Shown piece after piece: positions 11,360 to 21,980 of a DNA stretch of 64,000 nt; within the stretch, counting starts at the first letter, position 1, and each line of letters starts with the position of its first letter. The notes beneath the pieces are model-generated. The model saw only the letters and a list, made by a program, of their open reading frames with translations, had not been told where the DNA came from and searched no databases. Both the position numbers and the translations under genes were made by a program. Source of the stretch: Camillea tinctor (Eukaryota > Ascomycota > Sordariomycetes > Xylariales > Xylariaceae); NCBI GenBank assembly GCA_022578605.1, contig MU394072.1, positions 496,001 to 560,000 of the forward strand, in the 5' to 3' direction.

Positions 11360-12081
11360 GGAGGAGGGGAGGATGGAGTGGGGATATAGATAAAGAGCCA
11401 GTTGGGAGGAGGAGCTTAGATGGGAGGAGAGAAACCAGAAGGATGTTAGATACCAGGGGTGATAATTATGGCAATGGTGGTGATGGCTACGGTGCCGTTG
11501 GAGACAATATGCCAAGCGTTGAGGAGGCAGAAAAGGGAATATGGCGACTCCGCGACCACCCGCATAACATCTTTCATGGTCCGGTGGTTTGCCATTCGAT
11601 TTTATCGTACATTACTTACCTAGAGACGAACACGCAAGATAACGATAGAACGTGGTGCCGGCGTCCAGGTGGCATTTGAATTAGGCGGGGTTAAAGATAT
11701 AATAGAAGAGAAAGACATCAAAACCAGTTAACTCATCTACGTGAAATCTTAAGTTTTACTTTTTTTCTTTTTAATCACTTCATAAATGCGAAAATTTTTA
11801 GAAGAGAAAAATATCCCGGCTTTATGCGGTAAAAAAAAAATGTGGTGTGCTCGTGTTCTATGCCACGATTCTATAATATGTGAAATGAGAAAAGAACTGT
11901 ATGCAATGAAGATGACCAGCTCCTATATGAGAAAAAGAATCTAGGAAAGGGGCCTTATAAAAATGATAGGCTCTATCCAAAAACGCCGCCCATGCTCTAT
12001 GAAACCCGTATACCAAAGCTATATACAGGAAAACGTGCTGGTATCTATAAGGAAACCTAGTGCTAACCTAACCCATTTCAT
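11360..12081. other. Spacer between convergent riboflavin kinase and acuK-like genes
   Basis: 3' flanks of both genes. AT-rich with homopolymer T and A runs near 11756-11840. No gene recognised. Confidence 0.5.
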
Positions 12082-14423
12082 TTACACGGCGAGCTGATCC
12101 TGGTTGCGATAGTAACAAGGTAAAAACTAGATAAACTTGATCAGCAAGGCTCGATTAATCAAGACTCAGGCTACAGGGCGTATAGTAACTCACGTTCATA
12201 ACGATCAACATGGGTATATCAAACACGTCGCGCTTGATCGTCCAACAAAATGTGCAATCAATCCTACCATCCTTCTCGAGCTTCGAGATGCCGTGTTCGC
12301 CGTCGATCCTGGTAACCCGATTGCTAAGAATACTGCTGCGTTTGTCCCTCTGCGGCGACTCATCGTTGGTTAAATTCTCGCTCATCTCTTTGGTCCGGTA
12401 CTTGAGTAGACGACACTTCCGTGTCACGTGCCCACGACTATCTCCAAATGCAAGTTGGGCAAAGTCTTCGTAGAATTGGATAACACTATCATCATCCATG
12501 AATTCGGCAATAAAGACGGGCTGGATCTGCCCCTCCGTCGATTTACCCATATCGGGCTGGGCAGCCTTGAGCCGGGGAGTGGAAAACTCCGGCTTACTTG
12601 AGCTGCTTAGACTGCCCGTCTCGGATCCGGATCGGCCGACATTGACATTCATGTTAGGTTCCTTGCCTAATAGCACATTCTTGGTCCATCCAGTCAAGGC
12701 GATGAACTCTTTGTTCACAGCAGCCACTTCTCCGGTTCTGCGGCATACAATCGTGGGTGCTGAGCAATGGCCCATAAAATCTTCATACTCGAATAGCGTG
12801 CGTTGAAGGCATTTCTCCATGAAGATAAGATCTTGTCGGTTGAGATGCCTTGTGCACGTAATGAAAGATGGTCGAATACTAGCAAGAGATTGGGCAATGC
12901 GCAACGTCTTGCTAGGTGAGAATCTACGCTGAACAAAGTCGATCAAATTATGAAACCCGGTGAGATATGGGTATGGTTCTTTGACGGTTTCGTATATCGA
13001 GGATGGGTCGCGATGCCGTTTCCCTAGTATAGATGAGGACATGAACTTCGTACTCGTATTAGGTGGCTTGGGTTTTGTCCGGGCTGGCTGGGGTATTGAT
13101 TGTCCGCTGGCAGGAGTGTAGGTCCCAGCAGTCGGCGACTTGTCAAACCCGTAGGTGGTCGGCTGTGGGCTCGCGGTGTTGTCTGTCCCTGGACTAGCCA
13201 AGCTAGTCGGGGTCGGACCAGCAGCAGCTATGGCATACGCGTGAGGCAACCCATGTTGGAGGTTGCCTTGCTGGTACGTGTGGTTGTTGTGATCTATGTT
13301 CATGAAATTCTCAACCATGCCTTGGTCGTAAAGCTGGTTGTACTGACCGACCCCATTGGAAAAGATGGGCGAAGGACCATAACCGACGTCGCCACCATTA
13401 TTATGTACCGGGGCCTCCCGCGGCGGTGTTTCAGCAGCACCCGAAGACATGTGGCCTAGCATCCCGAATTCGAGCGCGCCATAGTGATTCCCAAAGTTCA
13501 GACCTTCTAGGTCAAAATTGAAAATGGCAGGATTGCTCGGATCAAATAGCGCTGTGGAAAAGTTGTTTGGCATTTCCCCAGACACCTGAGGGACCGGCAT
13601 GGCGCCCAACTGACCAGCTCTGGAATTGCCGGGTGGCTGGAAACCGGGCGTTACAGGCGAATGCTGGCTGCCGAAAGGCATTCCTTCCGCCAGCGCAGCT
13701 ACTTGGGCCTGGGTGGTGCTGGCATATATCGGATACGTTGGACCATTGGTAGCCGAGGGATAATATGACGCAGGTTCAATAGAACCGTTAGAAGGATGGC
13801 GACCGTTGGTGGTTTCGGACGCCGGCGCATTTGGATTGTAAGTCGGACCCAGTACCGGTCGCAAAGCTTCCGGGGGGGCGTCGTGAAGGTACTTGGCCTT
13901 CTTGCGCACTCCGTCCTGACAAGCATCGGCAAGACCGCGCTTAATGCAGCGCTGACACGGCCGTTCATCACCTATTAATTTTTGTGACTAGTTTTAGCAA
14001 TTATGCGCGCAATTATTTTTTTGGACCCAGGGACTGCATGGCGACAAGGACCCTGGGTGAGGAGGATCGAATCGGTGGGGGTTCGATCGTGGGGGAATAA
14101 TTACATAGAGGCTGAAATTGGGGATCCGGCAATTTAAAGGTAGGGAGAGGCTGAGACTTACCGCACGTCAGATGTGCCCGTTGACAAGCAAAACAGGCAC
14201 GTCTCGCCTTCTTCCGCCGAGGGCGATGAGGGTCTTTGGGATCATACTTCTTCTTGACCTCTCCAGCATTTTCAGTGGCCGGTTCGGGCGAGGTGTTTTG
14301 GTCTGCCATCCTATCGTCTTCGTCTTTGATAGCGTGGTCCGGGTCGTCGTACTCGTTGTCGTTCTCGTTCTCAGACATAGCGTCCGAGACCTCAGTCCCA
14401 TTTGCTTCAGCATCGTCCGGCAT
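12082..14423 (-). CDS. acuK: Zn2Cys6/PAS transcription activator of gluconeogenesis (AcuK/Ert1 type)
   Basis: Regulator of gluconeogenic and non-fermentable-carbon genes in the AcuK/Ert1/Rds2 family. Proposed exons are 14423-14162, 13971-12194 and 12099-12082, giving 685 residues. Intron 1 splits the zinc cluster: C77-x2-C80-x6-C87 | x5-C93-x2-C96-x8-C105, followed by basic [21 protein letters not shown], which is diagnostic for this family. The middle is disordered. The C-terminal third (about 430-680) has the PAS-like region, with [29 protein letters not shown], and ends in [14 protein letters not shown]. The last intron has a good GTGAGT donor after that Asn. The last exon (Asp-Gln-Leu-Ala-Val-stop) is my inference; read-through would give a 13-residue different tail. 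M at 14423 is the first ATG; upstream in-frame sequence has none. Family call strong, 3' end uncertain. Confidence 0.88.
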
Positions 14424-14953
14424 CTTGTCCGAGTTTTTATATAGGCCGGCGGATAGATACGCAGGCGTCACGACGACCAATGGCAGGGCAGACCCCGACC
14501 CTGACTCTCGCGCAACCACACTTCCCTGGAAGATGTGCGCAGCTTGCGAACTCCTGCAGGAGTATCACGGTCACGGTCAGCACCAGGGGGGTGGGTGGGC
14601 GAGTAGGCAATTCCAATCTCGAGGTTGACTAATGGTTGAAGGGTAAGGGTCAATGGAGTGGTCCGACCGGTCTATGAGTAATCTTGGAATACTAGAAACT
14701 GGGGTCTGGATCTTGGGCCAGTGTCAATGATCTTCCAGAAGTATGCAAGCCAATGGTGCCCGCCGAGAGCTGGACAGCAGAGTTAGGGGACAATAACAAC
14801 GAGGTCCAGCTAGCGCGTACGTGAGACGTAACAGGCCCTGCGCGCGATGGCGCTGTGCGCTCCCGCAGTGTGACTGGGGATACTATGGGTCGGTAACCCA
14901 AGAGACAGATCGTGGACAGCAAGACAGGTGGTGTAGGTGTTGGTTTGGGTATC

Positions 14954-14994
14954 GGTAGGGTACGGTAGCGTACGGTAGGGTAGCGTACGGTAGG
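14954..14994 (+). repeat. Short tandem repeat of GTACGGTAG/GCGTACGGTAGG units
   Basis: Imperfect tandem copies of a TACGGTAG(C/G)G-like unit, about 530 bases upstream of the acuK-like start codon. Confidence 0.7.
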
Positions 14995-15611
14995 AAGCAC
15001 GACACAGCAACAGGAAGGGCGCTCGTATTCAGAGATGGACTGGGAGGGCCAGACTCCAATAGGCAGCTTCCCCGTGCCAAAGAGGCGCTCTTCGTGCAAC
15101 GGGGACGGGGCTCGGGGGAGGGAAGGAGAGCGGCTCTATCCGCTGTGTTCGTACAGATCGCGGGGGTGTTGTTCTCCTGCAAGAGGGACAAGGGCGGGCC
15201 GGTAACGCGGAAGCGCAGGTGTTCGTTCTTCCTCTTCTATCATGGAGTCACGCGCCGGCGGATAAGGCACTGGGGAGTCTGGCTGGGATGGTATGCGGGA
15301 TGGTCGATGCTCCTGCAGCTACCCGCGACGTCTGAAGCAGTTCGCATTGGGTGCTGGTGCGAAGGGGAGGGGTTTTGGGATATCGGCGACTCGGATAAGT
15401 GGCCTGGGGGAGCCCTGGTAGGGGGTGAGGGCGAGGATGAGGGGAGGGGTGTGTGTGTGCGTGTGTGTGTAAGTGTGTGTAAGTGAGTGTGTAAGTGAGA
15501 AAGGGATATAATGGGATGGCGGCTGTAGTGGTGGATGTAGTAGTGGATAGGATGATATGGTGATATGTGATATGAGAGATATGAATGTGGATGTGGATAT
15601 GTAGGTGGATG

Positions 15612-15715
15612 TATTGGTGGTGGTGGTCGTAGTGGTGGTGGTGGTGGTGGTGGTGGTGATGGCGATGGTGATGATGGTGGTGACGGTGGTGACGGTGGTG
15701 ACGGTGGTGGTGGTG
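15612..15715 (+). repeat. (GGT/GAT)n compound microsatellite
   Basis: About 100 bases of GGT triplets with interspersed GAT and GAC. It produces a false poly-Thr frame on the minus strand. Confidence 0.85.
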
Positions 15716-18026
15716 GATGTTCGGCGACCTAAGTATACGTATAGGTTATATAAAAATGTATAGGGATGGAAACGGGAACGGGAACGGTCGAAGATGTGCT
15801 GAGACAAGTTGTATAAGGTGAGTTACTTCGTAACCCTTCAGACCAGGATAAAAAAAAAAGTCTATAACAAGAACGTGGCGCTGCGACGGGGTTGGGATAC
15901 AACGACGCGCTCTGCATTGGAATATCTACCGTGCATGCATCTGGGGGGGACCAGGGAGTGTGAAACCCAAAACTTTCTTTTTTCTTTTTTCCTTTTTCCT
16001 TTTTTTTCTCGTCCCTCCTTCCTTGATCTTGGTGTTCTTTATCGTTTCCGTTCTACCGCTCTACCGTTGTCGTTGCCGTTGCTACTGCCGTTACTTAAAT
16101 ATCGCCACTGCTTGGTTGCAGCAGCTAAGTAAACTAGCTGTTGTCGCAAGGACAGCGAAAGAAAGTAGAAGAGAAAGAAAAAAAAAATAAGTTGAGTAAA
16201 AAAAAAATTCTAAAAAAAAAAGTCTAGACGTACAAAGTCGTCAGCAGCAAACAATAATAATAACAATAAAAAAATATAGAATGGTTTTAGTTAGTCAGAA
16301 CTTCTACTGCAGCCCAATGGACCAATCAGTCAACTGCAAATAATAAAGAATATTAACCTAGGATATAGTGTGTAGTAGTAGTCTAATATGTAGGTTACGT
16401 AGGTAGCATATAGTGTTTGGTAGACAAGAAAAAAAAAGCTTTCAACGGACCCAGAAACGTTGGAATGGAGATTTCCAATGGGGGAGGGCGGTGTTCTACC
16501 AGTGACGATATCGGTCGGTATTGTTACAAACCGAGAGAGAAAATTTAAACAAGTCCAATTGGATAAAGAATTCCGGTTTTCTCGAATTATTTTCTGGTAC
16601 AACCGAATAGATTGCGGGGTTTTGGACAAAAGCAGAATAAGAACAAGACAGAAAGGAAAAGTACATAACCCGTTACCCAATATACAGTAATAAGTATGGT
16701 AACTGTTATGTACAACTACTTTTTGGTGCCCTGGAGCTAAGCACGCTAATCGATTAAACGGGAAAGGCGTTATGGTGGAAGGAAAGCAGGGAAAGTGGAG
16801 GGAAGGGAAAAACAAAGACAAGACGAAGAAAAAAAAAGAAAAAAGAAAAAAGAAAAAAAAAGAGCCTAACCTTACCAGGCCTTTACTAGAAGAGGGGCAT
16901 ATTTTTCTACGTAACTTTCTTTTTCTTTTTCTTCTTTTTTCTCCCTTCCCCCCTTCTTTCCTTCTATCCCCTACCACCCTCTTCTCATAACGCTTACCAC
17001 TTACCACTTTACCACCTTACTTACCACCTGCAACTGCACCCACCTGCACCAACACCACCACCATCATCATACCCCTAGCCCATTGCATCAGCGGCAGCCA
17101 AGCCCCCCCAGAAAACCTTCTTACCAGTGCTGGCAGGGTGATCAGGCACGGACCAACCAGCGCCAAGATCGCGCCAAGGATATTCGATCAACCACGATCC
17201 AGATATGGATTCGTAACTGTAAAAAACGTGAGAACCTTGCACAAGATCACTTATGGTCTGCATAAAATAAATTCGAATACTACCCCACTGCGCTGAAGAG
17301 AAAACCAAAATGTGAGAAATATATACGTAAGCCAGCCTTATTTAGGTAAAGGGAACGGACAATGCCAATGGCTATGACTTCTAGAGGTATATACCTGGGT
17401 AGGTATTAGATTATAAACATAGAGCACGGAGTAACTAGCTTATACTCCGTATACATAAATATATATGCATAGAGAGGAAACTGCTCAGATCTTCCCTCCC
17501 CCCGGTATTGCATATGCATGAGGATTCCGCCAAGCATTTGGAGTTACCTAACCTTAGCATGCAGGCGTGTTAGGCTAGTGTAGTGTAAAACTCTCTTTCC
17601 TAGGTTGTTCTCTTTCCCTCCCCCACTTATCACAGGCCAACCCAAATACTTGTCACCTTTTAGTTAGCCCGGCTGTCGGAGCTGCTTGGCTGCTTCTCAG
17701 CTTCAACATCAGTCGTCTATTCTTCTCGGCATGCTGCCATTCTGCCATCTGACCTGGTAATCAGCTCTTTCGTCATTAAAGAGGAGACAGCTGACAAGCA
17801 CAAATGCAATATGACCAAATACGACACCAAATATGACACCAAATATGACCATCTGGTTTCTTTGATCTGTTGGGCGCAACGTACCATTCGCGCCCCTCTT
17901 TGCCAGAATAGTCCTTTACTCCCGGCCATGGAGGACGTGGGAAAGGACATGAAGAAGAGGGGGGGGGTTAAGGGGAGGGAAGATGACTTGCAGCTCGATT
18001 GAAAATCTACACCGGCATATTCTGAA

Positions 18027-18050
18027 GATCCTGATCCTGATCCTGATCCT
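18027..18050 (+). repeat. GATCCT x4 tandem repeat
   Basis: Four perfect hexamer copies in tandem, followed within 200 bases by CTCCATA-type repeats. Confidence 0.8.
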
Positions 18051-18510
18051 TCTGACTCAAAATCTTGCTACGCTACTACATTCTCCATACCCAATGCTCC
18101 ATACTCCATATTATTCTATACTCCATACTACTCCATACCTACCTAATGCATAGGACGGCACGAGCCGCAATAACAGAAGTGGGAAAGACAAAAAAAAAGA
18201 GAAACGAATCAGACTCAGGCATTTGTTTTTGCCGAAGCTTGCTTGGACAACAGACCACGGACAACGGACAATGGACAGTAGTAGGTATACCACGGACCAC
18301 GGACAGCAAAGAGGCAAAAAAAGATACGACATTGGTGTATACAACGGAGAAAAAGATAAGTCTACCTACTACAGCCTCCAATACGACACACTGCCGAGGA
18401 TCTTTGCTTCACCTCCTTCCACATGCGTTCTCCAGTATTGCCCTACCACTAATCACCACGTCTTTCTCTCCGAATGTTACCATGACAGAATAAGAATAAT
18501 TCCAATTTAC

Positions 18511-18602
18511 TCACACACATATACACATACATTTACACATACATACATATACACATGCACATACACATATAACCTACACACATACACATACACATACTCA
18601 AG
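18511..18602 (+). repeat. (ACATAC)n-type microsatellite
   Basis: Alternating CA/TA hexamer tract of roughly 90 bases with irregular units. Confidence 0.8.
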
Positions 18603-18662
18603 TTACCTAGGGACATGTATACTTCACCTTACTCACTTTAATGGCTGAAAAGAATAAAAATT

Positions 18663-18694
<32 letters not shown>
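18663..18694 (+). repeat. (GAT)n microsatellite
   Basis: About ten GAT triplets; gives a poly-Ile frame on the minus strand that is not a gene. Confidence 0.85.
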
Positions 18695-20496
18695 AATGAA
18701 AAGGGGGGTAAGAGGATAAGGGGGTAAGGGGGTAAGGGTAAGGAGAGATATGAGTGAAAGGGCACGCGACGGCACATCTTTCAGATCTCTCCTCTTGCAG
18801 TTATTGTCTGTTTCTTCCCGAAATCCCCGGGCGTACCTGAAGATCTTCGCTGCAGTCAACAATCGACACATTCCATGTTCATTCTTCCTCCGTCTCAAGG
18901 CAACCCACAGCGATCGTCCCCCCCCCCCAACCAGTCACACTATTGGTAGCCAGCATCCGACTATACAAGTTCCTGTTTTGACTCTTGGGCGGTTCGTGGC
19001 TTTTATTGCTTCATAGCCGCCACCTCGTTGAGGAGCGATCTGAGCGTAGATTCCACCTTCATCATCATCATCGTCGTCGCCATTATCATCATCTCGTCAT
19101 TACTCACATATCATCCCCATCCAAGATGGCTTACGCCGCCCTTGTATGCTCTGCCGCTGCTTACCATCGTCTACCGCAATGTCGTGCATCGCATTTAATC
19201 TACACTTGCGTATCCATACGGGATGCAACCTAATCGTCCCCCCCTTATCCTCCAGCACCACCGCTTTCAGACTTCAGCCCACATTGCTTTTGATATTATC
19301 CTTATGGGTGGATCCAGCCAGACTACAACCTTCAGTTTCAGTTTCTAGATGCTTATTATTATTTACTACCCTTTTCTCAGCAGAGAAAATTCAATTACCC
19401 CGACCGCTCCTCGAAGTCCATTAATCTCCGAGCCGAATGTTGAGTTGCCCGATCTGGCTGTGCGCTACAATAGAGACGGCAGAGTAGACCAGTGAGTAAG
19501 GCCAGGTAATTTGACTCCCTGATTCGTCTCCCCTAGACTGATAAGAAACCAATAAGCATGAGAAAGAAAAGAAAAAAACACGACATATGCTCTAACTAGA
19601 TCTTTAAACCCCCCTAATAGGATTTGAGCTAAGCCCATTCTTAGACGTCGGTGTGATAGAGTGAAAGAACCGCCAATGTACTTGCAGGCCAGCAACCACT
19701 CGCTCATGGATTTACATTTTACATGCTGGGCTAGGCTACTGGAGATATGTCCAGCTTACATTCTTACACTCCTGACTTAGATCGATGACCTACAGAGTCA
19801 GCTGGACGGCTAATGGCATCGTACGACCTCATGGAAATCTTCTCCGAATACACTTCGGCTCGAAGCATTTCCTGCATGCTGCGCATCACAGAAGTAGGAT
19901 ATACATCAGTACCACGCGACCCGCAGCTTCTCATTGCATTCATTTTGCGGGCATCCGGTTTGTCCCACACCGTGATGTCAAGGTTCGTAACAATCCATAC
20001 CTGGAATCCACGGAAATATTTTCAATAAAGCGATGACCTGCAGTCATTTCAGCCGGTTATACACGTAGCTCTGGATTTGGTTTCTTCGGATATGCAAGAT
20101 CACAAAATAACCCGGAAGGTCCTGACAAAGACCTTACCAACGGACTCGATGACCCTACGTGCAGGTCAATGATGCGATAAAAACTAGATGTCTTTATTGC
20201 CTCGCAAGAGGCCATTATGTTCCAGGCCCTAGAATTGCTAATTTTATCGACTTCTTTATGAGTTTCAGGCTTCCGACTCCAAGTAAGCACCCTATATAAT
20301 GTGGAAGAGGTGGCTTGAGATACTCCGATGTCATTGTAGCATTCTTTAGCAAGAATACCAACATACATCATGACTAACAATACTGCGGTGAAAATCCAAT
20401 CACAGAGCTCGATCAATCTCCATCAGATTAATTTTATTCACTCTTCGCAAGATTACCTATCTCTAGACAACCAGGAGGTAACCCTCCAAGTTAAAC

Positions 20497-20526
20497 CAAA
20501 AAGCAGTCAGAATTGACTGCTTTTTG
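20497..20526. repeat. Perfect 13-bp inverted repeat with GAAT loop
   Basis: The left arm CAAAAAGCAGTCA and right arm TGACTGCTTTTTG are exact reverse complements separated by four bases. A stable hairpin is expected in RNA or in extruded DNA. It lies in the gene-poor stretch, 80 bases from the frame at 20057-20416. Confidence 0.85.
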
Positions 20527-21950
20527 TCAGGGGCCTCTTTTCCATGGTCAGAATATTACAGCCAACATAGTCCTTGTGCTTCCAGAAACTCTATTATACC
20601 TAGGGGTTTTTTTTTAACCAAGCGGACAACATAATGCTGTTTTACCGCCCATTAATGATTTCAATCGATGAGCCTATCACATGAAATAAGGGGTAAGTAA
20701 CACGTCCGTGGGGGCTTCGGTCAACTAAAAACGTTACTCAACGTGGCGCTTCACCGGTTTGTCGAGTTTAGCAACATAATTCAATACGAACACACTGCCC
20801 TAGAAAAGGAAAAGAAGTGTTCGGCCTATGTGTACTGTGTCATCCGGAGTAGAACTAATCCGATCAAACGTTCAGCTAGCAGCCACACAAATTCCCAGGG
20901 GGGATCCATGCCTCAATCTGACCACAACCGTTACCGTTTGTGAGTGTCACAACATCTTCCAGCCTGCTGTTCAACAGACACTGTCTTCCACTCGGTTTCT
21001 CACATAATTTACGACATCATGCCCATGTCTTGCCTCTCTTCTTAGAGGCCTTCACCGCCCAAATTCTACACGTTGTGTGGTTGTTAAACGAGGTTCACTG
21101 GGATGACGCGGTCGCGTTGGCTACTATATCATGTCGCCACGACCAATGATCTCTCTCAACTCTCATATAAGCCCATCAGCTTGGTATGCAAGGAATTCAG
21201 GTCTCTCGACGTTGATACAAGACTGATAGATGACGGTGGCCCCAGCTGTGCCAAGACAAAAAACAGGGTGGAGAGAAGGAGGGTAGCAGCAACGTAGGTT
21301 TCTCTACATTGCCGGCCGCAGAGCCGCCTACTATCGATCTCAGATTCTGGTTCTAATATAGATCTCCGCGGACGTGATATAGCCCCTTGGGTTGGATTAA
21401 ACACAGACCACGATAGTCCCCTTTCGCAGTTCACATATTAGGAAGCTGGCTGCGGGATCTAAGGTGACTTTGATTGCTTTTCCCTTGAAAAAGATCGGCT
21501 TAATTCCCGATCTATGGGATTCTAAGAAAGCCAAGCTTTTCAGGGACCGGACCCCGACTTTGACCTGGGGGTCAGGGAGGGGGGCAGCGTGGTGGTGCCT
21601 CTCGGATCTGGACCCAGAGGAGCCGGGGGTTGAAGAACAAAAAAAACAAAAACCCGTCTACCCTTCAATACGCGTAATGTATGTCAATGTGCGTGGTAGG
21701 GTAGATAGGTAGCATGGGTATCTGTAAGTAATAAATACGACATTGCAGCCAGCCAGCCCTGGAGGGAGGGAGGGGTGGCAGGCAGGTAGAGGAGGGGAGA
21801 AATCTTGGTATTGGGTCTAGTCCCTTCCTCCACTGCGTATAGTATCCTTACATTTTACTACCCTACAGGTTCTCTCTCTCTTCTTCTTAGATTTTTTTCA
21901 GCCGCACCGTCACTACACTCAGAGAAAGTGTAGGAGGAAGGAGGAGTGGC

Positions 21951-21980
21951 AGGGCAGAACAGAGCAGGGCAGAACAGAGC
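21951..21980 (+). repeat. 15-bp direct tandem duplication
   Basis: AGGGCAGAACAGAGC occurs twice in perfect tandem, followed by a partial third copy. Confidence 0.8.

Larger units (their letters stand above)
14424..17000. other. Upstream region of the acuK-like gene, simple-sequence rich, no gene seen
   Basis: Start of a 9.5-kb gene-free stretch. It contains a CGGTAGGGTA-type tandem repeat (14954-14994), a GT/GTGA tract (15451-15500), a long GGT/GAT tract (about 15600-15715), a pyrimidine tract (15972-16025), poly-A runs (16170-16275), and a purine tract (16770-16865) followed by a pyrimidine tract (16916-16985). Open frames here are low-complexity translations (poly-Thr, poly-Lys, poly-Phe). 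It may hold a long 5' leader of the regulator gene. Confidence 0.55.

Noticed and set aside
10691..11515. 274-codon minus-strand frame across riboflavin kinase
   Set aside because: Antisense of a GC-rich exon, low-complexity composition.
15319..15807. 162-codon poly-Thr frame
   Set aside because: Translation of the GGT/GAT microsatellite.
16330..17007. 225-codon Lys/Phe-rich minus frame
   Set aside because: Translation of purine and pyrimidine tracts, no domain; long only because such tracts lack stops.
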